Assembly: GCA_947458745.1 (NCBI GenBank)
Contig: CANGYQ010000016.1
Coordinates: 54,765-118,764 of the forward strand
Length of the DNA stretch: 64,000 nt
Reading direction: 5' to 3'
Origin: Bryobacteraceae bacterium
GTDB lineage: Bacteria; Acidobacteriota; Terriglobia; Bryobacterales; Bryobacteraceae
Below the pieces are notes generated by a model. The model was not told where the DNA came from. It was given only the letters and a program-made list of their open reading frames with translations, and searched no databases. This document shows positions 8,212 through 16,111 of the stretch, in pieces (within the stretch, counting starts at the first letter, position 1; each line of letters begins with the position of its first letter). Both the position numbers and the translations under genes were made by a program.

Positions 8212-9245
8212 TGACCCGCGCCGAAGCGCTCGACCTATTTGCCAGCCCGGACCTGGTGGGGATTGGCATGGCCGCCGATGCCCTCCGCCGCCGATTGCAC
8301 CCGGAAGGCGTCGTCAGCTACATCATCGATCGCAATATCAACTACACCAACTTCTGCACGGAGTATTGCAGCTTCTGCAATTTCTACCGGCCTCCGGGGT
8401 CGAAGGAAGGCTACATTCTGCCGCTGGAGACGATCTTTTCCAAGATCCAGGAAACGATCGACCTCGGTGGAACCGGCGTGCTGATGCAGGGCGGGCTGCA
8501 CCCGGACCTGAAGATTGAGTGGTATGAGGAACTGCTGAGCGCGATCAAGCAGAAGTTTGGCGACAAGATCTGGCTGCACTGCTTTTCCGCCCCCGAGATC
8601 ACCAACATCGCCACTGTGAGCGGACTTTCGCTGTATGACACCATGGCCCGTTTGCGCGACGCCGGCTTGCAGAGCGTACCGGGCGGCGGCGCGGAGATTC
8701 TGGACGACCAAGTGCGCCAGCGGATTTCGCGGTTGAAGTGCGACGTCAGCGAATGGGTGGATGTCCACAAGACGGCCCACCAGTTGGGGATGCGTTCCAC
8801 GGCCACGATGATGTTTGGCTGCGGCGAAACGATTGAGCAGCGGATGAACCACTTTGATCTGGTACGCCAGATCCAGGAGGAGACCGGCGGCTTTACGGCG
8901 TTTATCCCGTGGAGCTTCCAGCGTGAAGATACATCGCTGGGCCGTTCGGTGAAGCATGAAGCGACAGCGGTGGAGTATCTGAAGACGCTGGCGATTTCGC
9001 GGCTTTACCTCGACAACATCCTCAACATCCAGAGCAGCTGGGTGACGCCGGGCTTGAAGGTCTGCCAGATGGGCTTGCGTTTTGGCGGTAACGACGTGGG
9101 TTCGATCATGATTGAAGAAAACGTCGTCAGCCAAGCCGGGGCGCGGCATCAGGCGACGGAGGAAGACCTGCGCGCGATGATCCGCGATGCGGGTTTTGTG
9201 CCGAAGCAGCGGGATACGCTGTACCGCACTTACTTCTTGAATTAG
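8208..9245 (+). CDS. mqnC: Cyclic dehypoxanthinyl futalosine synthase (radical SAM)
   Basis: This radical-SAM enzyme cyclises dehypoxanthinyl futalosine in menaquinone synthesis. The cluster motif CxxxCxxC is visible at Cys50, Cys54 and Cys57 ('FCTEYCSFCNFYR'), followed by 'GGTGVLMQGGLHPDL', 'GLQSVPGGGAEIL', 'STATMMFG' and 'FIPWSFQ'. Those blocks separate MqnC from MqnE and from CofG/CofH-type enzymes. The length of 345 residues is typical. It is translationally coupled to mqnA. The pathway's other genes (mqnB, mqnD, mqnE or equivalents) are not in this window, which is common because the genes are often dispersed. Confidence 0.93.
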   Translation: MMTRAEALDLFASPDLVGIGMAADALRRRLHPEGVVSYIIDRNINYTNFCTEYCSFCNFYRPPGSKEGYILPLETIFSKIQETIDLGGTGVLMQGGLHPDLKIEWYEELLSAIKQKFGDKIWLHCFSAPEITNIATVSGLSLYDTMARLRDAGLQSVPGGGAEILDDQVRQRISRLKCDVSEWVDVHKTAHQLGMRSTATMMFGCGETIEQRMNHFDLVRQIQEETGGFTAFIPWSFQREDTSLGRSVKHEATAVEYLKTLAISRLYLDNILNIQSSWVTPGLKVCQMGLRFGGNDVGSIMIEENVVSQAGARHQATEEDLRAMIRDAGFVPKQRDTLYRTYFLN

Positions 9246-9739
9246 CTCGACCGCCGGCACCAGTCCAGCAATAGCTGCCACTCCGCGTGCTGGACCTCGA
9301 TGGCGATGGCTTTCCCGGCTCCCGAAGCGGCGTCGCAGTAATCGATGAAGCCGCTGGAATCCCAGGGGCCGCGACCGGTAGGGTACCCCAAAGTGGCGGC
9401 GGCCTTCGCCAGTTCCGGGAAGATCGCGTGGCGGCCTACGCGGCGGAACCAGTAGCCCGCGTTGAAGCTGTCAGGCTCCTGACGGTGGAGGATGGCGTGC
9501 CAGTAGCTGCCTTCCGGGGTCTCCAGATCCTGCGCGACCTGATGCGCCTCTTCCCAGCAGCCGAGGTAGAGCCACGCGCCCGCCAGCACGCCCGAGGGGG
9601 AAGCGGTGGCGGGAAACAGTGTTCGAGAGTTGCCGCCACGCAGCACGGCGGCCCATTCCGGGGCCCAGGGACGGGGGTGGCTCAGTGGCATGCGATGGGC
9701 GCTGGTTTTCAGCTCGGCAATTAGTTCGGTGGCGGTCAT
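9242..9739 (-). CDS. Conserved uncharacterised protein with HRQEPDSFNAGYWFRRVGRH motif
   Basis: I do not recognise a named family for this 165-residue protein. It has no signal peptide or membrane segment and is rich in tryptophan, histidine and acidic residues. The block 'HAILHRQEPDSFNAGYWFRR' followed by 'VGRHAIFP' looks like a conserved, possibly metal- or ligand-binding core. I recall similar sequences among hypothetical proteins of Acidobacteria and Planctomycetes, but I cannot verify that here. It converges on mqnC, whose stop overlaps this gene's stop by four bases, and its start is 60 bases from the divergent patatin gene. Confidence 0.75.
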   Translation of the reverse strand: MTATELIAELKTSAHRMPLSHPRPWAPEWAAVLRGGNSRTLFPATASPSGVLAGAWLYLGCWEEAHQVAQDLETPEGSYWHAILHRQEPDSFNAGYWFRRVGRHAIFPELAKAAATLGYPTGRGPWDSSGFIDYCDAASGAGKAIAIEVQHAEWQLLLDWCRRSS

Positions 9740-9799
9740 GGCATTTTCTCCCCTTCAAAAAAGGTACCCTGCTCAAGGAGGCGCGGCTAGGCTCACTTG

Positions 9800-10603
9800 A
9801 TGGAATCCGACGCGAGACCGGCACCCGGTAGCAACCCGGTACGACCCAAGACGGCCCTGGTGCTTTCCGGCGGCGGCATGTTTGGGGCTTACCAGGCCGG
9901 GGTGTGGAGCGTACTGGCGGAGTTCTGGAAGCCGGACCTGGTGGTGGGGGCCAGTGTCGGGTCACTGAACGGTTGGGCGATTGCAGGAGGGGCCACTGGC
10001 GACGACGTTCACCGGTCATGGCTGGACCCGCGGCGGGCGGAAGAGCATCGCTACCGGTGGCCGCGGTCGATCTACGACGGCTTCATCGATCCCAGCAGCC
10101 TGGAGCGCTGGATCCAGGAGTTGCACGCGCAATGGACGCCGGGCTGTGAGGTGGGCGTGGCGCTGACGGAGATGTGGAGCTTCGGGCTGAGGCTGGCGCG
10201 CAACCGGGAAGTCACCTGGCGGCACTTGGCGGCGTCGTGCGGGGTGCCGCTGTTTCTGCCCTCCTATGTCATCGAAGGACGCCGGTACGCGGATGGTGGT
10301 CTGGTGACGCCGCTGCCATTGTGGGGAGCGCTGGAAATGGGCGCGGAACGCATTGTTTCGGTCAATCTGATGGGTGCGCGGGCCAACCCGGTGCTGGCCG
10401 CCGGTGCTCGGCTGCTGCGCTGGAAGACGGGCTTTCAGTTTCATGTTCCCGGCTCGGCCAAGCTGGTGCAGATTAATCCGAAGCCGGCGCTGGGTGCTCC
10501 GCAGGAGATGATCTTCTGGCGGCGGGACCGGATCGAACGGTGGTTTGACCGTGGCCGCCACGATGCGTTAGCGAAAAAACAATTCGTGTGTGATATGTTC
10601 TAA
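9800..10603 (+). CDS. Patatin-like phospholipase
   Basis: This is a serine acyl hydrolase with the patatin Ser-Asp dyad. The oxyanion loop 'LSGGGMFGAYQAGV' is followed by the nucleophile elbow 'GASVGSLNG' (Ser52) and the catalytic 'DGG' (Asp165). At 267 residues it is a compact, single-domain member without signal peptide or membrane helices, so it probably acts in the cytoplasm or at the inner membrane on lysophospholipids or other acyl esters. I start it at the ATG at 9800, next to an in-frame TTG at 9797. An AAGGAGG lies rather far upstream (9775-9781). It is followed within five bases by an unknown small gene. Confidence 0.88.
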   Translation: MESDARPAPGSNPVRPKTALVLSGGGMFGAYQAGVWSVLAEFWKPDLVVGASVGSLNGWAIAGGATGDDVHRSWLDPRRAEEHRYRWPRSIYDGFIDPSSLERWIQELHAQWTPGCEVGVALTEMWSFGLRLARNREVTWRHLAASCGVPLFLPSYVIEGRRYADGGLVTPLPLWGALEMGAERIVSVNLMGARANPVLAAGARLLRWKTGFQFHVPGSAKLVQINPKPALGAPQEMIFWRRDRIERWFDRGRHDALAKKQFVCDMF

Positions 10604-10608
10604 AAGCG

Positions 10609-10929
10609 ATGCCTGCTTTCCGTCTTCACCGCATCAAGGACAATCCACGCGAGACTTTCCGTTGGGCCGCGCATTCCAGCGGAGCCACGCTAGCCAAGCC
10701 CCGGGACTATGAGCCGGGCGAGGAATTTGAGGCCTCCAGCAGCTACGCCCTGTGGGAAGTGCTCCGCGGTACGCCAGAGGCGCTGCAGTTGGGCGACATC
10801 CTGGAGGGTCCGGACGGCACACTGCGGATCTATAAGTACGTCGGGTTTGAAGAAGCCCAATGGGTGTTGCCCCAGGTATTGGGCGCGCCGATTCCTGACC
10901 AGGCTGTGGCTGCCGCAGTCGCGGTGTAG
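10609..10929 (+). CDS. Small conserved uncharacterised protein
   Basis: This 106-residue protein is of unrecognised family. It starts five bases after the patatin stop, so the two are probably co-transcribed. It has no signal peptide, membrane segment or cysteine. The middle has 'FEASSSYALWEVLRGTPEALQLGDILEGPDG', and the C terminus ends in an Ala/Val-rich tail. The base composition matches its neighbours and the frame is uninterrupted, so I take it as a real gene. No function can be assigned. Confidence 0.65.
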   Translation: MPAFRLHRIKDNPRETFRWAAHSSGATLAKPRDYEPGEEFEASSSYALWEVLRGTPEALQLGDILEGPDGTLRIYKYVGFEEAQWVLPQVLGAPIPDQAVAAAVAV

Positions 10930-10964
10930 CGTGCAGGCGAGGACGAGCGGGGTATAATCGAAAG

Positions 10965-11525
10965 ATGGGATGCCGTCCGGAGGCGCCGGAACGGATCAAT
11001 TGCTTTGCATTGGTCACGTATCTGCCGTCACCCTTGGGATCGTTTTTGAATGCTCTCCGTCAGGAGCTGGTGCCGGCTTGTCACCTCCGCTCCCACGTGA
11101 CGGTGCTTCCACCGCGCCAACTGGAATCCTGCTCCGCCGGTTGGGTTCAACTACAGCGGCAAATCATTGATTTTGAGCCAGTTTATATCGAACTGGACTC
11201 GATCGAAGTGTTCCCTAAGACATCCGTCATCTACGTCTCGATTGGCTGCGGGCGGGAGCAGTTAATCGCGATGCACCAGTTATTGGCGCAACAAGACCTG
11301 GCCTTCTGCGAACCTTTTGACTTCCATCCGCATGTGACCCTGGCGCAGGGTTTGGTGGGTGTCGAGGTGGGCAACGGTGCGGACCTGGCCCGCCGACGCT
11401 GGGAGAGCTACCAGGGTCCACGGGGCTTCATGCTGGATTCCATGACTTTCGTCCAAAACACGGTCAGCAATGATTGGCTGGACCTGGGAGAGCTGTCGCT
11501 GGGCTCCGTCGTCACCGCCCGGTAG
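10965..11525 (+). CDS. 2H phosphoesterase, 2'-5' RNA ligase (LigT) family
   Basis: The protein carries two HxT motifs about 80 residues apart: 'HVTV' at His44 and 'HVTL' at His123. These form the catalytic pair of the 2H superfamily (LigT, ThpR, cyclic phosphodiesterases). At 186 residues, with no signal sequence, it is likely a cytoplasmic enzyme acting on 2',3'-cyclic or 2'-5' linked RNA ends. The substrate is not predictable. The first dozen residues (MGCRPEAPERI) are unusual, so a later start is possible. It follows the unknown small gene by 35 bases and is convergent with the next gene. Confidence 0.8.
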   Translation: MGCRPEAPERINCFALVTYLPSPLGSFLNALRQELVPACHLRSHVTVLPPRQLESCSAGWVQLQRQIIDFEPVYIELDSIEVFPKTSVIYVSIGCGREQLIAMHQLLAQQDLAFCEPFDFHPHVTLAQGLVGVEVGNGADLARRRWESYQGPRGFMLDSMTFVQNTVSNDWLDLGELSLGSVVTAR

Positions 11526-11533
11526 GAAGCGCT

Positions 11534-12016
11534 TTATTCAAACATCGTCAACTGGCCATCCGGCGTGCCCCGGCGCCGCGCTTCGGCCTTGGCCGCCCCG
11601 ACCGAACCCAACACAGTGCAAGCCTTCAGCGCGACCCGCGGCACGTAGATCCGCTGGGTATTGCCAGCCGCATCCGGTGGCGTGGCATGGAAGCCCAGCC
11701 CGTCTAACTCGTGCAGGCGATTGCTGAGCAGCCCCTCCAGGATCTCACCGTCACGGAAATCAAACCGGACCCACAGTCCATCCAGCTTCGGCCGTGACGA
11801 GAAAGCACGTTTGCCAGCCCACCCGGCGGGCAAATCCCAATCGCGGACAAAGCAGATCAGCCTTAGATCAACATAGGGCACCGTGACAACGGCCCCGGCC
11901 GCCGAGAGCAACTGGACACCCTCCGGTAGAAATGATTCCGGCGGCCGCACATATCCTGCGAGCGGTTCGCGGTCGAACCGGATGGCAATGACTTTCTTGG
12001 GCGTTGATCCGGGCAT
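11534..12016 (-). CDS. Conserved uncharacterised protein (DUF6982-like)
   Basis: This is a soluble protein of about 160 residues. Blocks such as 'KKVIAIRFDREPLAGYV', 'LCFVRDWD'-like, 'DGLWVRFDFRDGEILEG', 'GFHATPPDAAGNTQRIYVPR' and the C-terminal 'LTMFE' remind me of an acidobacterial uncharacterised family sometimes listed as DUF6982. That is memory, not a search. The predicted mix of short beta strands suggests a PilZ-like or SH3-like barrel, but this is speculative. I prefer the ATG at 12016 to an in-frame TTG at 12052. The gene stands alone between convergent and divergent neighbours. Confidence 0.75.
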   Translation of the reverse strand: MPGSTPKKVIAIRFDREPLAGYVRPPESFLPEGVQLLSAAGAVVTVPYVDLRLICFVRDWDLPAGWAGKRAFSSRPKLDGLWVRFDFRDGEILEGLLSNRLHELDGLGFHATPPDAAGNTQRIYVPRVALKACTVLGSVGAAKAEARRRGTPDGQLTMFE

Positions 12017-12120
12017 GAAAACTCGTCTTAGACCATCACCGCCGAATTCCAAGCAGAGAAAAGGCGAAAGCTTTGCGAAAATGTTTCAAACAGTTTCCAC
12101 AATATTGTATCATTGGCACC

Positions 12121-13011
12121 ATGAGCGCCACCCTGGCGCTGGGCCCCGCAATCCGGTCATTTTTAAGCTTTTGCCGGATCGAGAAAGGCCTGGCCCGTAA
12201 TTCGATGGAATCTTATGCGCGGGATTTGTCGCGTTTTGAGACCTGGATTACTGCCTCCGGCCAGCCACCGGATGCGGCGGCGACGGTGCGTGCTTATCTG
12301 GATCACTTAATGGCGGAAGGTTTGGCCGCGCGGAGTATTGCCCGGCATTTGACGGCCCTGCGCCAGCTCTACCGCTACCTTATTTCCGAAAACCGTTTGA
12401 CCCAGGATCCGGCCGGCCTGATCCCGTTGCCGCGCCAATGGAAGACGCTGCCGAAGGCCTTGTCGAACACGCAAATGGGCGCCTTATCCGATGCACCGTC
12501 CACGGAAACGCCACTGGGCTTGCGGGACCGGGCGATGATCGAGTTGCTATATTCCAGCGGCCTGCGAGTGACGGAGCTTTGTACGCTGGAGACCACGGAT
12601 CTGTTGGATGACCGCGGTATTGTTCGCGTTACGGGCAAGGGCAATAAGCAGCGGCTGGTGCCGGTGGGACGCGTGGCGCTGGAGGCGATACGGCGGTATT
12701 TGGCAATGGGCCGCCCGGCACTGTTGAAGAGCCGGGCCAGTAAGTTTCTATTTATCAGCCAACGCGGCGGCCGTCTGGACCGCACCGCGTTTTTCCGGGC
12801 CATTCGCAACCATGGCCTACGGGCCGGCTTAGGGGTGTCGCCGCATAAGTTGCGCCATACGTTCGCCACGCATTTATTGGAAGGCGGAGCGGACTTGCGC
12901 AGCGTGCAGACGATGTTGGGCCATGCTGACATTGCGACCACGCAGGTCTATACGCACGTGCTCCGCTCCCGGTTGAAGCAGACACTGGAGCAGCACCATC
13001 CACGGGCCTAG
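12121..13011 (+). CDS. xerD: Tyrosine recombinase XerD
   Basis: This site-specific recombinase resolves chromosome dimers at dif, normally together with XerC. All catalytic positions are present: Arg149 ('SGLRVTEL'), Lys173 ('GKGNKQR'), His242 and Arg245 ('HKLRHTFATH'), His268 ('LGHADI') and Tyr277 ('QVYTHV'). The N-terminal SAM-like DNA-binding domain covers about residues 10-95. Length (296) and the C-terminal 'QHHPRA', the same ending as E. coli XerD, favour XerD over XerC or a phage integrase. The ATG at 12121 is preferred over a TTG 48 bases upstream. No mobile-element context surrounds it, so I take it as the housekeeping enzyme. Confidence 0.92.
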   Translation: MSATLALGPAIRSFLSFCRIEKGLARNSMESYARDLSRFETWITASGQPPDAAATVRAYLDHLMAEGLAARSIARHLTALRQLYRYLISENRLTQDPAGLIPLPRQWKTLPKALSNTQMGALSDAPSTETPLGLRDRAMIELLYSSGLRVTELCTLETTDLLDDRGIVRVTGKGNKQRLVPVGRVALEAIRRYLAMGRPALLKSRASKFLFISQRGGRLDRTAFFRAIRNHGLRAGLGVSPHKLRHTFATHLLEGGADLRSVQTMLGHADIATTQVYTHVLRSRLKQTLEQHHPRA

Positions 13012-13065
13012 CAACCCAGCTGTAACCAGCCGGACCAGACGCACCAGACGGAGGGCGAACAAACA

Positions 13066-14367
13066 ATGAGCGACTACATGTTCATGCTGGAAAGCCACCT
13101 GACGGGGCCGCAAAACAAGGCCCTGGCGCAGGTGATGGCGGCCGCGCAGCAGACCGGCCTGAACGTCTATCTCACCGGCGGATCGATGCGGGATGTGATG
13201 GGTGGTTTTGCCGCGCGCGATCTGGATGTGGTGGTGGAAGGCCAAGTCTCGAAGGTGGTGAAGGCGCTGCAGAAAGAAGGCGGCGAGTTGGTGGCCACCG
13301 ATGAACTGCACAAGTCCAGTGAGATGCGCCTGTGCGGCAATGTGCCGGTGGGCATCTCGATGTCGCGGCAAGAGCGCTACGCCCGCTCCGGAGCCAAGCC
13401 GCAGATTAGCCCGGCTCCAATCCACGAACACCTCCGCTGCCGGGACTTTACGATCAATGCAATTGCGCTGTCGCTGAGCAAGGGCTCCCGCGGACTGCTG
13501 ATTGACCCGACCAACGGCGTTTCTGATTTGCAGTTGCGCGAACTACGCACGGTGGGCAACTACACGCTCTACGATGACCCGTCGCGGCTGCTACGGCTCT
13601 TGCGGCTGGAAGTGCGGCTGGGCTTTACGATTGGCGATCGTACGATGGCGCAATACCGCAATGCCCGCGAAGCCCAGATGGAGCAGCAGATCACGCCCGC
13701 CGCGCGCCGTCAGGAACTGCTGGCCATGGCGGCGGAGCCCAACCCGGGCGAGTTGATCAAAAAGCTGGAACAGGAAGGGTTGCTGACGCTGTTTGCCCCC
13801 GCGCTGACTGGGCCGAAGATCAACCATGCGGGGTTTCAGAAGCTCCACAAGGCGATCCAATTGGTGCCGCACGGTCACGACTTCCAGTTCGATCCCCGCG
13901 GCCTGTTTCTGTTTTTGTTGACGGAGCTTTTGACACCCAAGGAAAAGACGGCCCTGGCGCAGAGTTCGGCGCTGGAGAAGGCCGACCTGGACTTGTGGCA
14001 AAAGCTGGAGGCGCGGGCCAAAAAGCTGGAGAAGCTATTGCAGGCACCTGCGTTGAGCCGGGCGTCGCAGATTTATGGCACGCTGCTGCCGGTGCCGGGT
14101 GATGAGATTTTGTTTCTGCTGTGCCGCTCGCAGCAACGGTTGGTGACGGATCGGGTGAAGAACTATCTGCAGAAGTATCTGCAGACCGCCGAAGAAGTCA
14201 CCGACGCCGATGTGGTGGCCAAGGGTGGCGTGCCGGGTACGCCCAAGTTTGCGGTGATCCGCGGCCAGATCGTCAATGGCCGCCTGGATGGCCGGTTGAA
14301 GAAGCCAGCCCCACCGGTGGTGGAAGCGGCTCCGGTGTCGGTGGCCACGGCGCGCCGCTTTAACTAG
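13066..14367 (+). CDS. CCA-adding/poly(A) polymerase-type nucleotidyltransferase
   Basis: This class II nucleotidyltransferase should extend tRNA 3' ends. The head has 'LTGGSMRDVMGG' (usually GGxVRD), the catalytic 'RDLDVVVEG' with Asp52 and Asp54, and 'RCRDFTINAIAL' about residues 124-133, followed by a helical RNA-binding body. There is no HD phosphohydrolase domain. The C-terminal 60 residues end in an Ala/Pro/Val-rich tail. Whether it adds CCA, CC, A or poly(A) cannot be read directly. It starts 54 bases after xerD on the same strand, with GGAGGGCG upstream (about 13050). Confidence 0.87.
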   Translation: MSDYMFMLESHLTGPQNKALAQVMAAAQQTGLNVYLTGGSMRDVMGGFAARDLDVVVEGQVSKVVKALQKEGGELVATDELHKSSEMRLCGNVPVGISMSRQERYARSGAKPQISPAPIHEHLRCRDFTINAIALSLSKGSRGLLIDPTNGVSDLQLRELRTVGNYTLYDDPSRLLRLLRLEVRLGFTIGDRTMAQYRNAREAQMEQQITPAARRQELLAMAAEPNPGELIKKLEQEGLLTLFAPALTGPKINHAGFQKLHKAIQLVPHGHDFQFDPRGLFLFLLTELLTPKEKTALAQSSALEKADLDLWQKLEARAKKLEKLLQAPALSRASQIYGTLLPVPGDEILFLLCRSQQRLVTDRVKNYLQKYLQTAEEVTDADVVAKGGVPGTPKFAVIRGQIVNGRLDGRLKKPAPPVVEAAPVSVATARRFN

Positions 14368-14371
14368 GCCG

Positions 14372-14737
14372 ATGCAGCTTGCTTCGGCCCTGCTCTATGT
14401 GAAGGATCTGGCCCGGCTGACTGCCTTTTATCGGGAGTTGCTGGGTGCGGCACCGGTGAATGAGGCCGCCGGCTGGGTGGAGTTCCGCGCCGGGCTTGCC
14501 ACGCTGATGCTGCACGAGATCCCGAGCGCGGTGGCTGATCAGATTGTGATCACGACGCCTCCGGAACCGCGTGAAGAGACGCCCCTCAAGTTGATTTTTG
14601 CCGTGCCGGATCTGGCGGCGGAGCGGACCCGACTGGCCGCTGCCGGGATCGATCTGGTGGAGCGGCCTGGGGGCAGTTGCGACGGGATGGACCCGGAAGG
14701 CAACATTTTCACGATCACCGGATCAGTTGTTGGCTAG
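14372..14737 (+). CDS. VOC/glyoxalase-family protein
   Basis: This is a 121-residue single vicinal-oxygen-chelate domain: 'ALLYVKDLARLTAFYRELLG' opens the first beta-alpha-beta module and 'VPDLAAERTRLAAAGIDLVE' the second, ending in 'DPEGNIFTI'. The N-terminal histidine that usually binds metal is not present at the expected place, so it may be a binding or resistance-type member rather than a classical glyoxalase I. It starts five bases after the nucleotidyltransferase stop. Its stop overlaps that of the convergent membrane-protein gene by four bases. Confidence 0.8.
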   Translation: MQLASALLYVKDLARLTAFYRELLGAAPVNEAAGWVEFRAGLATLMLHEIPSAVADQIVITTPPEPREETPLKLIFAVPDLAAERTRLAAAGIDLVERPGGSCDGMDPEGNIFTITGSVVG

Positions 14738-15093
14738 CTGAGGCGTCCGCCGAGCCCCAGCAATACGACACCGGCCAGAATCAGCCCGATGCCGACAAAC
14801 TTGCTCCGCGTCACCTGCTCGCCGAAAAACAGCTTGGACCACAGCATGGTCCACACGTAGCCCAAGGAAACCATGGGGTAGAGAATCGTCAGCTCACCTT
14901 CACGGACGCCCATCAGAAAGAAGACGCTGGAGAGCAGAAACAGGGCCACGCCCGCCATCAGGTGCCAGTTGGTGAGCAGAGCTTGCAGGGTGAACTTCAG
15001 CCGTTCCGCGCCGGACTTGAGCAGCACCGCGCCAAAGGAACCGATGAAGGAAGCCAGGAACACGAGCAGGATGGAGCTGAGCGGTGTTTTCAC
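14734..15093 (-). CDS. SMR/EamA-like small membrane transporter subunit B
   Basis: This protein of 119 residues has four predicted membrane helices and the EamA/SMR pattern, including 'FIGSFGAVLLKSGAERL' in helix 1 and 'ILYPMVSLGYVWTMLWSKLFFGEQVTRSKFVGIGLILAGVVLLG' through helices 3-4. The GTG start at 15093 overlaps the stop of the paired upstream gene by four bases. I reject an arginine-rich upstream extension. Because it is coupled to a second protein of the same fold, the two probably form a heterodimer, as ArnE/ArnF or paired SMR pumps do. The substrate is unknown. Confidence 0.82.
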   Translation of the reverse strand: MKTPLSSILLVFLASFIGSFGAVLLKSGAERLKFTLQALLTNWHLMAGVALFLLSSVFFLMGVREGELTILYPMVSLGYVWTMLWSKLFFGEQVTRSKFVGIGLILAGVVLLGLGGRLS

Positions 15094-15479
15094 GCTTGGC
15101 CGTCCCGGCCCAGCACGCCGACTCCGGTCACGATCGCCAGCACGCCGCCGATCTTCCAAGGATTCAGTGATTCATGAAAGATCACCACACTGAGCAGCAA
15201 GACCCAGACATAGGTGAGCGAAATGATTGGGTAAAGCACCGAAAGTTGTCCCCGGCGCAGGGACAGCACCAGCAATACGGTGCTGAGGCCGTAGAGACTG
15301 TAGCCGCCCAATAAGGGCAGGTTCTTCAACAAGAGAGCGGGTTCCGCCAGCAACTGGCTCGCGCTGATACCAGCCAAGCCGCTGCCTCCCATTTTCATCA
15401 GGATCTGAGCAGCCGCGCCCAGAAACGTACAAAGCAGTACCAGGGTGACGGACAGACGGTCAGCAGGGCGACGGGACAC
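15090..15479 (-). CDS. SMR/EamA-like small membrane transporter subunit A
   Basis: This 129-residue protein has four membrane segments. It has 'FLGAAAQILMKMGGSGL' in helix 1 and 'SVLYPIISLTYVWVLLLSVVIFHESLNPWKIGGVLAIVTGVGVLG' in helices 3-4, clearly related to its downstream partner. The start is GTG; GGAAG lies just upstream, and a -10-like TATGAT occurs eight bases before the GTG (15488-15493), leaving almost no leader. The pair may export small cationic compounds or flip a lipid-linked sugar (the ArnE/F analogy). Inner membrane. Confidence 0.84.
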   Translation of the reverse strand: MSRRPADRLSVTLVLLCTFLGAAAQILMKMGGSGLAGISASQLLAEPALLLKNLPLLGGYSLYGLSTVLLVLSLRRGQLSVLYPIISLTYVWVLLLSVVIFHESLNPWKIGGVLAIVTGVGVLGRDGQA

Positions 15480-15634
15480 TGTCTTCCATCATACAAGGGA
15501 GCCCCCGGCGGATGTCCGCGGAGTCCGTGCGCCTGGCGGGCGGGAGAACTCAGGCCATTCACCGGGAAATCTGAGGGGAAGAGCGCATGGTCTGGCAGCG
15601 TGCCGGGCCGTAGCATGGGTTCATCGGGCAATCC

Positions 15635-16111
15635 ATGCAGAGTTTACGCACATCGCAGCGACGGCGCGGCAACACAATGCTGGAAACGGCGCTGGTGTTT
15701 GTGCCGACGTTTGCCATGATGCTGGGGATCATGGACTTTTCGGTAGCCCTTTTCCTGCGAAGCACTTTTCAGTATGCCTGCCGCGAAGGGGTTCGCTACG
15801 CGGTGACCTACCAGACCATGCCGGGCCAGGGGCACGACGCCTCGATCAGGTCCGTGGTGCAAACCAATTCGATGGGCTTTTTGTCAGGGACGGCGGGTGC
15901 GGAGAAGGTGCAGATCCGGTACTACTCTTCCGATACCTTCGCACTGACCAATCAGAACCTGCCCGGCAACATCATCGAAGTCTCGGTGGAAAACTACCAG
16001 TGGGGCTGGATGGTGCCGTTGATGCGCAGCGCCACGCCATTGTCGATGACGGCCCGGGCCGCTGACTTGATGGAATCCCTGCCTGGTGGCTCCCAACCTC
16101 CCGCGCGATGA
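15635..16111 (+). CDS. TadE-family pseudopilin-like protein
   Basis: A short basic N terminus is followed by 'RRGNTMLETALVFVPTFAMMLGIMDFSVALFL', a single hydrophobic helix with the glutamate of TadE-like pseudopilins (residues about 12-43). The rest (to residue 158) is periplasmic. 'ACREGVRYAVTYQ' after the helix is also TadE-typical. It is the first gene of a three-gene set; the next gene overlaps it by four bases. In Tad systems such proteins are minor pseudopilins, but no Tad motor or secretin lies nearby, so the role here is open. Confidence 0.83.
   Translation: MQSLRTSQRRRGNTMLETALVFVPTFAMMLGIMDFSVALFLRSTFQYACREGVRYAVTYQTMPGQGHDASIRSVVQTNSMGFLSGTAGAEKVQIRYYSSDTFALTNQNLPGNIIEVSVENYQWGWMVPLMRSATPLSMTARAADLMESLPGGSQPPAR

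Noticed and set aside
8235..9281. A 348-codon minus-strand frame opposite mqnC
   Set aside because: mqnC has clear radical-SAM motifs; the antisense frame has none.
12121..13011. Tyrosine recombinase considered as a phage or island integrase
   Set aside because: Length, motif order and the C-terminal QHHPRA match XerD, and no attachment repeats or phage genes surround it.
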